Part shown: in pieces, positions 34,224 through 43,804 of the stretch
Position numbering within the stretch: position 1 is the stretch's first letter
Layout of the letters: the number at the start of each line of letters is the position of its first letter
Assembly: GCA_022822785.1 (NCBI GenBank)
Contig: JAJEAL010000026.1
Coordinates: forward strand, 62,001 to 126,000
Direction: 5' to 3'
Source: Candidatus Poribacteria bacterium
GTDB taxonomy: Bacteria > Poribacteria > WGA-4E > PCPOR2b
DNA: 64,000 nucleotides
Program-made: the position numbers and the translations under genes
The notes under the pieces: generated by a model
Databases searched by the model: none
What the model was told of the DNA's origin: nothing
Seen by the model: only the letters and a program-made list of their open reading frames with translations

Positions 34224-36239
34224 CTAATCTTCCAATAAAGAATTTCGTGAACGCCAGTTAAAAAAAACGATAGCTGTGAGAAGAATAAAGGCAACCAAAT
34301 GTCCCCAGCCGGAATGGGTGAGTAAAAAAAGAACAGCCGCCCCAAGTAAGCCTGACCGCTGCCAAAAATCAAGCGACGTGAACCAGTAACCGACAACGCT
34401 TACAGCTAGAGCAACAACTCCAAAGGTAGCAATTAGGACGCTTATCACCACCCCGAAAAAGGTAGCACCTCCGCCATCCGATGATAGAAGTAAGAGCTCC
34501 GGTTTCAGGGTGAACGCGTAGGGCAGCGCGAATCCTACTAACGCGAAGCGAAACGCAGCGACCCCTGTTTGCATGATACCGGTGCCCGCAATTGCCGCGG
34601 CTGTATATGCTGCCAAAGCGACGGGCGGCGTGACCATCGCCATCATACCAAAATAAAAAATAAAAAGGTGAACAGCAAGGGGAACTAACCCCAACTCGGT
34701 CAAGACGGGGCCCACCAATGTTGCCATGAGCAGGTAACACACCGATGACGGCAAGCCCATCCCAAGGATGATCGTCGAAACCATCAGAAGGGCAAGCGCT
34801 AGGATGCGACTGTTCTCTGCAAGGGGTAGCAAGGCTCCCGGTAGTTTTGCGCCAATCCCTGTCAAAGTAACCACACCGAGGATAAGCCCGACGCAAGCAG
34901 CAGCCGCAATCAACGAAACACCTCCATCTGCCGCTTTTTCCATCGCTTCTACTATTCGACGAACCCCAACCCAGATTTGTCTAGCAAGAAGCACACATGT
35001 ATTGCTAATTAACGCCACAGTTGATGGCGAGTCGCCGCGGCCTCCCTGCTGGATAACCTCCCAAACTCCACGAATACCTATCAGGATTAGGATGAAAAGC
35101 AAGCTGAGACTGACCGATCGAAATGGCGTGTAACCCAGTATCAAGAATAGGATAAGCGTGATAAACGCCACTAAAAAGACGAATCCCTCTATTCCGGTCG
35201 TCGCCTGAGACGTTTCGATCTCGCTTTCTCTCAGAACTTCGGCTGCTGCCCCTACCCGTTTAGCATAGAAATGGACAATCAAGAGGAGCGCAGTGTAGTA
35301 AAGAATTGCGGGAATCAGGGCAGCTTTAATAATCTCTAGGTAGGTCACCGCCGGCTCAACAATTTCCAGCATCATGTAAGCACCGGCACCCATAATCGGT
35401 GGGACGAGTGCGCCCCCTGAGCTCGCTGCAGCTTCTATCCCTCCAGCAACCGTCGGTCTGAATCCTGAAGATCGCATCATCGGGATGGTGAAGGTGCCAG
35501 TGGTCGCGGTGTTGGCAACGGCACTGCCAGAAAGTGACCCCATCGCCCCACTACTAACAACAGCAACTTTGGCAGGGCCACCGACGCTTGATCGAAATAG
35601 GCGTCTCGCAAAACTGATAATATAGCCGGTAGCGCCCGTTTTCTCTAGGAGTGCTCCAAATAGAACAAAGAGGAACACGTACGTGAACATCACCTTTAAG
35701 GCAATACCAAATACCCCTTGGCTATGTAGAAAGGTCTGACTAACAATGCGTTCCCACGAATAACCCCTGTGCGGAAACAGCCAATCGGGCATGGATTGCC
35801 CGAAGGCCGCATACGCTAGGAAAGCGACAGAGAGGATACAAAGGGTCAACCCGATAGCGCGGCGGGTGCCTTCTAGCACAAGGAGCAGCCCTAATAGCCC
35901 AATCACGTAATCTGTAGTAGTGCCCATCCCTGCACGATCCCCAAGCCGTTGACCATCAATCCAAAAACGTTTGAACACTGGCTCCGTTTGAATGAGGATA
36001 TAACCGAAACAGATTATCACGGCGAGGGCAAAAACAAAGTCAAGGACTTGAAAAAAGATATATTCTTGAAACCGACGATGAATGGGATATTTTAGGAAAA
36101 CAAGGACCAGACCCAACATCGCGAAAATCGCTAGTTGGGCTTGGGGCGAAAGTTGCGGGTAATTGACCTCTGCTAAAATAAATACTGCGAGAATAGCCGC
36201 GCATGTCCGAAAAAGGATACGCCGAAAATGTTGGAGCAT
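34224..36239 (-). CDS. TRAP transporter, fused small and large permease (DctQM type)
   Basis: 671 residues, mostly hydrophobic. Residues about 1-150 form the four-helix DctQ-like part and the remainder the DctM-like channel, with GSLSGSAVANTATTGTFTIPMM near 235, GALVPPIMGAGAYMMLE near 275 and GMGLPSSVCYLL near 495. Fused permeases of this kind usually pair with a TAXI-type periplasmic binding protein. None is encoded next to it. It imports an organic acid or similar solute using a Na+ gradient. It lies 33 bases downstream of the sugar hydrolase gene. The start has no clear ribosome-binding site. Confidence 0.92.
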   Translation of the reverse strand: MLQHFRRILFRTCAAILAVFILAEVNYPQLSPQAQLAIFAMLGLVLVFLKYPIHRRFQEYIFFQVLDFVFALAVIICFGYILIQTEPVFKRFWIDGQRLGDRAGMGTTTDYVIGLLGLLLVLEGTRRAIGLTLCILSVAFLAYAAFGQSMPDWLFPHRGYSWERIVSQTFLHSQGVFGIALKVMFTYVFLFVLFGALLEKTGATGYIISFARRLFRSSVGGPAKVAVVSSGAMGSLSGSAVANTATTGTFTIPMMRSSGFRPTVAGGIEAAASSGGALVPPIMGAGAYMMLEIVEPAVTYLEIIKAALIPAILYYTALLLIVHFYAKRVGAAAEVLRESEIETSQATTGIEGFVFLVAFITLILFLILGYTPFRSVSLSLLFILILIGIRGVWEVIQQGGRGDSPSTVALISNTCVLLARQIWVGVRRIVEAMEKAADGGVSLIAAAACVGLILGVVTLTGIGAKLPGALLPLAENSRILALALLMVSTIILGMGLPSSVCYLLMATLVGPVLTELGLVPLAVHLFIFYFGMMAMVTPPVALAAYTAAAIAGTGIMQTGVAAFRFALVGFALPYAFTLKPELLLLSSDGGGATFFGVVISVLIATFGVVALAVSVVGYWFTSLDFWQRSGLLGAAVLFLLTHSGWGHLVAFILLTAIVFFNWRSRNSLLED

Positions 36240-36272
36240 AATGATGGAACGTAGAGCAGGTGATATAATTTA

Positions 36273-37019
36273 TTATAAAGTCCGCATCCAAATGTTACGG
36301 TAGCGGACAGGATCGCCGTGATCTTGGAGCACCAACGGCCCCCGAGCAGGATGTGGTTCGTCATAAGCAGGAGCTCGTCTGTGACCTGTGGGCCCCATCA
36401 CAGCCCGGTGATTGTGCACTAGCACACCATTGTGAACCACAGTAATATAGGCCGGACTGATTAATTTCTCTCCACCAAACCGCGGTGCTGTAAAAAAGAT
36501 GTCGAATGTCTGCCATTCACCCGGCTTACGACAGGCGTTGACCAGCGGTGGATACTGTCCATAGATTGCCGAAGTAATTCCATCCGCATAGGTCGGATTG
36601 TCATAACCGTCAAGTACCTGAATCTCGTATTTGCCCATCAGGAATACGCCGCTATTACCACGTCCTTGGCTATCGCCTTTTACATCTACCGGGGCAGCCC
36701 ATTCCAAGTGTAGTTGACAATCACCAAAATGTGCTTTAGTCTCGATGTTGCCAGTGCGAGTGACTTCCATGTAACCATCTTCAACCCTCCACTCGGCAGC
36801 CCCATCACGCCCTATCCAGTGTGAGAGATCACTGCCATCAAAGAGGAGAATTGCATCTGATGGGGGTTGCCCCGGTGTGTCCTGCAAACTGTCCGTGCCA
36901 GGCGTGATAATTCGCGGTTGAGGACGGGTTCCATCGTGCACCCGCCACTCTGAACCGTGTATCAGGGGTGTATCGTCGTAGCCAACTGGGGCTCTGTTGG
37001 AAGATGATTGTTGTGCCAT
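36273..37019 (-). CDS. 3-keto-disaccharide hydrolase domain protein (DUF1080)
   Basis: 248 residues without a signal peptide. The concanavalin-like domain has LLFDGSDLSHWIGRDG near 60, WRVEDGYMEV near 78, QLHLEWAAP, GNSGVFLMGKYEIQVLDGYDN and EWQTFDIFFTAPRF, and ends with RYRNIWMRTL. These are the DUF1080 landmarks. Members cleave 3-keto glucosides after sugar oxidation. AAGGAG precedes the ATG. Its lack of an export signal is unusual for the group, many of whose members are secreted, so it may act on imported sugars, perhaps brought in by the TRAP or SSS systems downstream. Confidence 0.88.
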   Translation of the reverse strand: MAQQSSSNRAPVGYDDTPLIHGSEWRVHDGTRPQPRIITPGTDSLQDTPGQPPSDAILLFDGSDLSHWIGRDGAAEWRVEDGYMEVTRTGNIETKAHFGDCQLHLEWAAPVDVKGDSQGRGNSGVFLMGKYEIQVLDGYDNPTYADGITSAIYGQYPPLVNACRKPGEWQTFDIFFTAPRFGGEKLISPAYITVVHNGVLVHNHRAVMGPTGHRRAPAYDEPHPARGPLVLQDHGDPVRYRNIWMRTL

Positions 37020-37087
37020 AATTCAATCTCCTTATACAGTAATAGTGCTACCATCAATCGTCAGGAGTACAGACCCAAGGAATCTGT

Positions 37088-37236
37088 TATGGTGAACAAT
37101 ATAAATATGTAGACACTTTCGATCCACATGTTTGGTAGGCGCTGTTTCCAACTGTGCTGTCCAGTCTCCCATTTGGTAGGCGCTGTTTCCAACTGCGCCG
37201 GTATAGAGTGTCCAAGTAATTCTAAAATTCACCATA
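37088..37236. mobile_element. MITE-like element, copy 1 (149 bp)
   Basis: It begins TATGGTGAAC and ends TTCACCATA, with further arm similarity inward (TAGACACTTT against GAGTGTCC). The core holds two direct copies of TTTGGTAGGCGCTGTTTCCAACTG-type sequence at about 37131 and 37172. The ends match copies at 45390 and 53059. It encodes nothing and lies between the divergent DUF1080 and HEAT/TPR genes. Confidence 0.7.
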
Positions 37237-37546
37237 ATTCCATTTTTCTGTGCCTGATTTGAGAGAATAGGGTGGAAATGCCTACAGTGTGTTGATGGAT
37301 CCGGGAAAGCATACCGCCGCGCTGCCGGTGGGCAAGCTCAAAGAACTTCAGTCAAATCCCTCGTCTCAATTCATACTTTTCCGCTTTAATTTAATCTCTC
37401 AGCTGGTATGGTGCCTAGCACCGGATTCTTGATCGAACATATAATTCATTATATACGAAGTCACTATATTTCGCAAGTATTCCATAGATAGAAACCCCAA
37501 GGCACGGGAATTCGCACTGAGAATCTGCGTCCCATCAACTTTTACC
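37237..37546. other. Non-coding stretch with no recognised feature
   Basis: Between MITE copy 1 and the promoter of the HEAT/TPR gene. AT-rich around 37430-37490. I see no gene, strong hairpin or repeat here. Confidence 0.5.
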
Positions 37547-37575
37547 TTGTCACGGCAGCTCTCGTGTGATAAGAT
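37547..37575 (+). promoter_or_regulatory. Predicted promoter of the HEAT/TPR-glmM cluster
   Basis: TTGTCA (37547-37552) and TAAGAT (37570-37575) are 17 bases apart, about 50 bases before the ATG at 37624. Consensus match only. Confidence 0.5.
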
Positions 37576-37623
37576 GAGGAAAATCGTATATACCCAAAAA
37601 TCCAGTCAATCGAGGGGGCGGTC

Positions 37624-38298
37624 ATGGCAAAACGCAATGGATTTTCGCAGCTGGCAGAGCTGCTGATTCGTTATCCTGCCCAAGGACAAAGGCAAAAGTT
37701 AAAGCAGTTATTACACCAGAACTATACACAAGAGGACCTCATCAAATACTTGAGACATGAAGGCAGTCCAACGCGACAGGCGGCAGCCTATGCACTCGGT
37801 ATTATCGGTAACACCGACGCCGTATCACCGCTAGTGAAGGCGCTTCAGCAAAGTGATCCGGACATGTGTTCCAACGCGGAGCAGGCGTTGTGGGCGATTT
37901 GGTTCCGCTCCGGCGATAAATCCGTCAACGAGCTGCTCCAAAAAGGCACCGGATATATAAAGAAAGAACGGTACGCAGAAGCCGTTGACGTCTTAACGGA
38001 AGTTACACAGATTGCACCCGAATTCGCCGAAGGATATAATCAAAGGGCAATTGCATATTTTATGCTGGAAGAGTGGGAACAGTCAATTGATGATTGCAAA
38101 AAGGTAGTTGCGCTTAACCCAGTGCATTTCGGCGCATTTGCGGGAATGGGCCAATGCCATCTACGGCTCGGAAATCTGCGGGAAGCACTCAAGGCCTTCC
38201 ACAGAGCATTGGAGATTAACCCCGGCCTCTATAGCATCGCCCACACGATGCTGCAGATTCAAGATGCATTGCAAGAGCAAGTCAGGCAAAGGCGTTAG
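37624..38298 (+). CDS. HEAT-repeat and TPR protein
   Basis: 224 residues, no signal peptide. Residues about 30-105 carry HEAT/PBS-lyase-like helices (SPTRQAAAYALGIIGNTDAVSPLVKALQ). Residues about 115-215 hold three TPR units (ERYAEAVDVLTEVTQIAPEF, EEWEQSIDDCKKVVALNPVHF, GNLREALKAFHRALEINPGL). It is a protein-protein scaffold without catalytic residues. GAGGGGGCGG precedes the ATG. The membrane protein gene starts 8 bases later and glmM follows, so it may be an assembly partner in envelope precursor synthesis, by position only. Confidence 0.82.
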   Translation: MAKRNGFSQLAELLIRYPAQGQRQKLKQLLHQNYTQEDLIKYLRHEGSPTRQAAAYALGIIGNTDAVSPLVKALQQSDPDMCSNAEQALWAIWFRSGDKSVNELLQKGTGYIKKERYAEAVDVLTEVTQIAPEFAEGYNQRAIAYFMLEEWEQSIDDCKKVVALNPVHFGAFAGMGQCHLRLGNLREALKAFHRALEINPGLYSIAHTMLQIQDALQEQVRQRR

Positions 38299-38306
38299 GA
38301 AATGAA

Positions 38307-39101
38307 ATGCGCCCTCTACTCGACTTTGAAAATCCAATTCTCAATCGATTAATTCGCGAACAGTGGAAATTCAGCAAGGTCTCTTTCGCAATCATAGCAC
38401 AGGGTGTTCTAGTGCTCGTTATCAGCCAGCTCCTGTTTCGGGCAAAGCTGGGGCGGCACACAGATCTTATTTTCATATCAGAAGCCTTACTTATCCTAAT
38501 CGCTGCACCATACCTAGCATGTAGCAGACTCAGCCAATATTATACACCTCGCCGGTCAAGGGAGGTTTTGCAATTGAGTCGAATTCACCCTCGATGGATT
38601 TGGGTAAGTATCATTTTGGGAAGTCAGATCTACACCTTCTGCTTCCTTGGCCTCATAACCGTGGTTTTTATAGTTCTCACACCATCAATCAGCGATATTA
38701 CCCATCTTGACGTAGTGCAGTTGCATTTAGTGTTTGGAATTTATGTCATTGTGGCTGCCTCAGTTGGCGGATTGTGGTGGCGTGTGTTGCAGCATGAGGT
38801 CTTCGCAACAGAGGCAACATATCTCGGATGGTGCCTCCTAATCGGCGGGGTATTCCTCCTAACGCCTTTAGACCGTTATGTGGACAATCTGCAGCCGCTC
38901 ATTCCACCGTTCCTGCACCTAAACCCACTGATTGCTGTGTGTCATCTACTCGAACTGGATGTGTTTAGAACACCTCACTTATACGAACTAACCCCGATCC
39001 CGTCATATATAGTTGTTTATCCCCCATGGTACATCATCTGTAGCTGGCAGATACTGATTGGATCTTGCTGTGCTGCGCTGGCATGGCGGAATCGCGTCTG
39101 A
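38307..39101 (+). CDS. Hypothetical integral membrane protein, about six helices
   Basis: 264 residues. Hydrophobic segments occur near 27-45, 52-70, 98-124, 138-156, 168-186 and 232-258, with a long loop containing HLNPLIAVCHLLELD. The layout recalls an ABC-2-type permease, but no family motif is certain and no ATPase gene is adjacent. AGGA lies upstream of the ATG at 38307. Its stop is 28 bases before the likely TTG start of glmM. Confidence 0.6.
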   Translation: MRPLLDFENPILNRLIREQWKFSKVSFAIIAQGVLVLVISQLLFRAKLGRHTDLIFISEALLILIAAPYLACSRLSQYYTPRRSREVLQLSRIHPRWIWVSIILGSQIYTFCFLGLITVVFIVLTPSISDITHLDVVQLHLVFGIYVIVAASVGGLWWRVLQHEVFATEATYLGWCLLIGGVFLLTPLDRYVDNLQPLIPPFLHLNPLIAVCHLLELDVFRTPHLYELTPIPSYIVVYPPWYIICSWQILIGSCCAALAWRNRV

Positions 39102-39129
39102 ATGTGTGGATCCGAGAGGAGCTTATATC

Positions 39130-40521
39130 TTGAACGCACTGAACACCCATGACGATTTGATTATCAGTGTCTCCGGCGTTAGAGGAGTGGTAGGTAGCGC
39201 ATTAAATCCTAGCCTATTGACACACTTTGCTGCTGCATTTGGGACACTAGTTGAAGGACAGACCGTGGTAATTGGCAGAGATACACGGACATCAGGACCG
39301 ATGGCACACCATGCTATCCTCGCTGGACTTGTTGCAACCGGCTGCAAAGTCATTGACGTTGGTATCTGTCCAACCCCAACAGTTCTACTGATGTCAAAAA
39401 TATTAACCGCCGACGGAAGCCTCGTGATTACCGCGAGCCATAATCCGATTGATTGGAATGGCATCGAATTTGCATCTCAATCCGGCAAGCTCTTGAATGA
39501 GGAAGAACGGACACGCCTGATGAGCATCTACGAGTCAGGCAATTTTACGCTAGCTGCTTGGGATGAGCAAGGAAGTGTTGAAACAATTGACACTGCTATC
39601 GATCAACATATCTCCAGCGTACTCGGTTGTGATTGGCTTATACCAGAGTGCATACATGCTCGCAAACTGAAAGTTGTCATTGATTGCGGCAACGGTGCGG
39701 GAAGTGTGATTAGCCCTCGCTTGCTGAGAGCGTTGGGCTGCGACGTGATTGAACTAAATTGCGTTCCTGATGGCTATTTTCCTCGACCCGCAGAACCAAC
39801 GTCGGAGGCGTTAGATCAGCTCTGCACAGCTGTTAAGTCAGAAGATGCGGACCTCGGTTTGGCTCATGATGGTGATGCTGACCGGCTAGTGCTTGTCTCC
39901 GAGGAAGGTACACCGTTGAGCAGTGAATACACCTTCGCCCTTGCAGCAGAATTTTTGTTGAATAAGCGGAAAGGCGATATTGTTGCTACTGTATCAACTA
40001 GTCGCATGTTGGATGACGTAGCGAATCGACACAGCGTAAAACTGCACCGGACACCGGTAGGGGTTGGATTCGTCGTCGAGAAGATGCGAGAGACAGGCGC
40101 GGTCATCGGCGGTGAAGGAACAGGGGGGGTGATTTATCCAGAATTGGGGTATACAACGGATGGGATTGCGTCGATAGCTGCAATTGTTCAACTTCTTGCT
40201 GAGTCAACAGCGACGATATCAGAAGTCATCACTTCTTTCCCCAATTATGCGATATGCAAGGAGAAATTGGAAGTCCCCTCTCAAGAAATTGCCCATGTGC
40301 TGCTTGAAGAGGTCGTTGAAACCTACGCCCATGAAAACCTAGATCTGACTGATGGTGTGAAACGGATTTGGGGAGACCGATGGGTTAATATTCGGAAATC
40401 TGGCACAGAACCGGTCCTCCGCGTTTTTAGCGAAGCACGGACCACTGAAGAAGCAAAAACGCTTTGTGACTCAACACTGGAAACACTGAAATCTTTGATG
40501 ACACAGATTGTGGGCTATTAG
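39130..40521 (+). CDS. glmM: Phosphoglucosamine mutase GlmM
   Basis: 463 residues from TTG 39130, chosen because AGAGGAG lies nine bases upstream and the homology begins just after it (SVSGVRGVVG). Catalytic Ser103 lies in TASHNP. The Mg-binding DGDADR is near 254, the sugar-binding GGEGTGG near 328, and the phosphate-binding RKSGTEPVLR near 425. It converts glucosamine-6-phosphate to glucosamine-1-phosphate in UDP-GlcNAc synthesis. The GEGTGG loop is closer to the phosphomannomutase/GlmM forms of archaea and some bacteria than to the GEQSGH of E. coli GlmM, but the glmS neighbour supports GlmM. Confidence 0.87.
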   Translation: MNALNTHDDLIISVSGVRGVVGSALNPSLLTHFAAAFGTLVEGQTVVIGRDTRTSGPMAHHAILAGLVATGCKVIDVGICPTPTVLLMSKILTADGSLVITASHNPIDWNGIEFASQSGKLLNEEERTRLMSIYESGNFTLAAWDEQGSVETIDTAIDQHISSVLGCDWLIPECIHARKLKVVIDCGNGAGSVISPRLLRALGCDVIELNCVPDGYFPRPAEPTSEALDQLCTAVKSEDADLGLAHDGDADRLVLVSEEGTPLSSEYTFALAAEFLLNKRKGDIVATVSTSRMLDDVANRHSVKLHRTPVGVGFVVEKMRETGAVIGGEGTGGVIYPELGYTTDGIASIAAIVQLLAESTATISEVITSFPNYAICKEKLEVPSQEIAHVLLEEVVETYAHENLDLTDGVKRIWGDRWVNIRKSGTEPVLRVFSEARTTEEAKTLCDSTLETLKSLMTQIVGY

Positions 40522-40633
40522 TTCAACACTCTTCCTGCATGTTAGGTGTTAGACGTACCACAATTTTTGTTGAAACGCAAATGGACTCCCAGCGTCAGCT
40601 CTAATAAGCACTTGTATTGATGGAGGTCTTGTT

Positions 40634-41884
40634 ATGGTAGATGCACTGAAACTAGTTTGTATAGGTGGAGGCACCGGCTTATCTACCCTATTGAGTGGAA
40701 TAAAACAGTATACGAGTAATAGACGTACTGGTTCAGAAGTTATAAATATGGATAACCTAGCGGCAATCGTTTCTGTGTCCGATGACGGCGGTAGTTCCGG
40801 ACGATTGGTTGAAGAGTTCGATGTGATCCCCCCGGGCGATATTCGTAAGCTACTAGTCGCCCTATCCCATGATGACGAATTACTAGCAAAACTCTTTGAA
40901 TATCGCTTTTCAAGTAACGGAGATCTCGGCGGACACACGGTTGGGAATCTCCTTCTCATCGCACTCACTGAATTGAATGACGGCAGTTTTCCAAAAGCCA
41001 TCCAAGAAGCGTCCAAACTGCTCTCTACGCGAGGTCAGATTATACCGGTCAGCCTAGATGGCACGATATTATGTGCTGAGCTGATCGGCGGCGACATTGT
41101 GTGTGGCGAATCCAATATACCGGAACGATCGAATCGAGAACCAATTAAGCGTGTCTTTCTGAAACCGCGTGAGAATGGCAAACAGCATCAGGACAAACCG
41201 TATGAATGCGTTGCACATACGGAAGCTGTAGGGGTCATCGACAATGCCGATGCAATCATTATTGGGCCCGGAAGCCTATACACCAGTATTATGCCTAATC
41301 TTGTGATTAAAGAAATCGCAGAAACCATCCAAGCGTCAGATGCAATGAAAATCTATATCTGTAACGTGATGTCGCAGCCCGGCGAAACGGATGGATACTC
41401 TGTAACGGATCATGTCGAAGCGCTGCTGAGTCACGCCCCGGGCATATCGTTAGATTGTATTATCGTTAATAATCAACCGGCACCGGAAAAAATCATCGAA
41501 AGGTACAGACAGAAAGAACTTTCGGGCAAATTTTCACAAATGAAAACCCTCATGGAGGAGGTGCTCTCCATGCTTGAAACAAAACAGGTCGAAGATTTCG
41601 CTGAAGGAAAAACCATGGATTCCGTATTATACCTCACGGAGAATATTTCTCAGCTTACCAATGAGACAAAGCAGATGGCAGGCCCCTCCAATGTGCAAAT
41701 CTTCTATCACCCAGCAAGAGATAATCTCGGTGATATACAGATTGTAGAAGCGGAACTGATTACTACCGCTGCCATTGATAGTGACGGTCTGCAAACCGTG
41801 ATTCGCCACCACCCTGAAAAACTTGCACAAACGCTGGTTAAGGTATTGGCTGACCACCCAAAGTTACATGAACCAAGTGCGTAA
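40634..41884 (+). CDS. glmR: YvcK/GlmR-type CofD-like protein
   Basis: 416 residues. The CofD-fold nucleotide site is visible in LVCIGGGTGLSTLLSGIK, VSDDGGSSGRL near 55 and PPGDIRKLL near 72, with DLGGHTVGNLLL near 98 and IGPGSLYTSIMPNL near 214. In Bacillus subtilis YvcK (GlmR) binds UDP-GlcNAc and stimulates GlmS, and it is needed on gluconeogenic carbon. At 416 residues it is about 90 longer than that protein; extra sequence lies around 290-360 (a helical, charged region). GGAGG precedes the ATG. It sits between glmM and glmS, which agrees with the regulatory role. Confidence 0.9.
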   Translation: MVDALKLVCIGGGTGLSTLLSGIKQYTSNRRTGSEVINMDNLAAIVSVSDDGGSSGRLVEEFDVIPPGDIRKLLVALSHDDELLAKLFEYRFSSNGDLGGHTVGNLLLIALTELNDGSFPKAIQEASKLLSTRGQIIPVSLDGTILCAELIGGDIVCGESNIPERSNREPIKRVFLKPRENGKQHQDKPYECVAHTEAVGVIDNADAIIIGPGSLYTSIMPNLVIKEIAETIQASDAMKIYICNVMSQPGETDGYSVTDHVEALLSHAPGISLDCIIVNNQPAPEKIIERYRQKELSGKFSQMKTLMEEVLSMLETKQVEDFAEGKTMDSVLYLTENISQLTNETKQMAGPSNVQIFYHPARDNLGDIQIVEAELITTAAIDSDGLQTVIRHHPEKLAQTLVKVLADHPKLHEPSA

Positions 41885-41949
41885 TGGACGGATAACCTAT
41901 TTTCGCCCGTCCACATATCCGTAACACAGGAATTGGGAAAGGACATGCC

Positions 41950-43773
41950 ATGTGTGGAATTGTTGGATACATCGGAGATAAATATGCTGACTCTGTTTTG
42001 TGGACCGGATTGGAACGGCTTCAGTACCGGGGATATGATTCAGCGGGTATGGCAGTCATCAGCGACGGCGAGTTGGATCTGCGGAAACGGGCAGGTAAAC
42101 TACGTGAATTAGACGAAAGCCTTCGTCAGCATCCGATGCGGGGGGCAATTGGTATCGGTCATACGCGATGGGCGACACATGGAGAACCGAATCAACGCAA
42201 TGCCCATCCACACACCGACGAGGATAGGACCTTAGCGGTGGTACACAACGGAATTATTGAAAACTATCTCCCACTCAAACGTGAGCTACAGGAACGAGGA
42301 CATCTTTTTGAATCAGAGACCGATACAGAGGTGTTCGCTCACCTAGTTGAGGAAGCGCTAGAGGACGATTTTCTCGATGCTGTCCGTAGGGCGATGCAGC
42401 AAGTAGAAGGAACATTTTCAGTCGCGTTTATTCATCAACAATTTCCGGACTGCATTGTGGTTGCACGACGTGGTAGCCCGCTTATTGTGGGACTTGGAGA
42501 AAGGGAGAACTTCGTTGCGTCAGATGTGCCGGCACTGTTGCCGCACACGCAACAGATTGTCTATCTTGAAGACGATCAGATTGCCGTACTTAGGCAGGAA
42601 CAGGTTGAAATCCAAACCATGGACAGGCGGTGGGTCACCCCCCAGATCCATAAGATTGGGTTGAGTCCGGATACCGCGGATAAAGACGGTTATCCACACT
42701 TCATGCTGAAGGAGATCCATGAACAGCCCAATATTCTACGGCGCTTATATAATATCTATGTCACCGATGAGATGGAAATTGATTTCGGGCAATTGGGCTT
42801 GGACGACGAATTCCTCGGCCGGGTAAGCCGAATTGTTATTCAAGCGTGCGGCACATCCTGGCACGCCGGACTCATCGGAAAGTACCTGTTGGAGCAGTAT
42901 GCCTACATACACACTGAAGTCGACATCTCCTCAGAGTTTCGCTACCGCAACCCCGTTTTGGAGGGAGATACCCTAGTTATCGCGATTTCCCAATCCGGCG
43001 AGACGGCCGATACGCTTGAGGGATTACGTAAGGCAAAGAGCAAGTTCATGCGCGTTTTAGCCCTGTGTAACGAGATTAACAGTAGTATTGCGCGCGAGGC
43101 GGATGCTGTCATCGAACTTCATGCCGGATTAGAGATTGGTGTCGCTTCGACCAAAGCCTACACCGCTGAGATTGGAGTGCTTGGTCTGCTCGCAATGCAC
43201 CTTGGTAAGCTAAGGGGGATACTAACTCCCAAAGATATACGGGGATTTCTGGGAACCCTTAAACAGGTGCCTTCCCTAATGGAGCGAACCATTCAGCAGG
43301 GGAAAATCTGTTCCTGTGCAAATAAATTTAGTGATGCCGGAGCATTCATGTTCATTGGACGCAGCTACAACTATCCCAATGCCTTGGAAGGTGCACTCAA
43401 ACTGAAGGAAATCGCATATATCCATGCGGCAGGACACCCAGCCGGCGAATTAAAACATGGTCCTATCGCTCTGATTAGCGAAGATGTACCGGTCGTGTGC
43501 ATTGCCACTAACAGCAACATCTACCCCAAAATTGTAAGTGCCATCCAAGAGATTCGCGCACGCGATGGAATTGTCATTGCCATTGCTACGGAAGGTAATA
43601 CGGAGATCCAGGAGTACGCACAAGAAGTGCTCTACATCCCAGATGTTGCGGAGGAGCTTTCACCACTGCTTGTTGTCATACCGCTCCAACTTCTCGCCTA
43701 CTATACTGCTGTGCATCGAGGCTGCGATGTAGACCAACCTCGAAATCTCGCGAAAAGCGTCACTGTAGAGTAA
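41950..43773 (+). CDS. glmS: Glutamine--fructose-6-phosphate aminotransferase GlmS
   Basis: 607 residues, normal length. The catalytic Cys is residue 2 (MCGIVGYIG). The glutaminase domain covers 1-240, with GHTRWATHGEP. Two SIS domains follow (ACGTSWHAG near 298, SQSGETADT near 344, RSYNYPNALEGALKLKEI). The C terminus LAKSVTVE is the conserved closing segment. It makes glucosamine-6-phosphate from fructose-6-phosphate and glutamine. The 65-base gap before it contains no glmS ribozyme-type structure that I can see. GGAAAGG lies upstream of the ATG. Confidence 0.97.
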   Translation: MCGIVGYIGDKYADSVLWTGLERLQYRGYDSAGMAVISDGELDLRKRAGKLRELDESLRQHPMRGAIGIGHTRWATHGEPNQRNAHPHTDEDRTLAVVHNGIIENYLPLKRELQERGHLFESETDTEVFAHLVEEALEDDFLDAVRRAMQQVEGTFSVAFIHQQFPDCIVVARRGSPLIVGLGERENFVASDVPALLPHTQQIVYLEDDQIAVLRQEQVEIQTMDRRWVTPQIHKIGLSPDTADKDGYPHFMLKEIHEQPNILRRLYNIYVTDEMEIDFGQLGLDDEFLGRVSRIVIQACGTSWHAGLIGKYLLEQYAYIHTEVDISSEFRYRNPVLEGDTLVIAISQSGETADTLEGLRKAKSKFMRVLALCNEINSSIAREADAVIELHAGLEIGVASTKAYTAEIGVLGLLAMHLGKLRGILTPKDIRGFLGTLKQVPSLMERTIQQGKICSCANKFSDAGAFMFIGRSYNYPNALEGALKLKEIAYIHAAGHPAGELKHGPIALISEDVPVVCIATNSNIYPKIVSAIQEIRARDGIVIAIATEGNTEIQEYAQEVLYIPDVAEELSPLLVVIPLQLLAYYTAVHRGCDVDQPRNLAKSVTVE

Positions 43774-43804
43774 ACAAGTCATCGATCCCGGAAAGATAAC
43801 CGTT

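Noticed and set aside
41885-41949. glmS ribozyme before glmS
   Set aside because: The 65-base gap is too short for the ribozyme.
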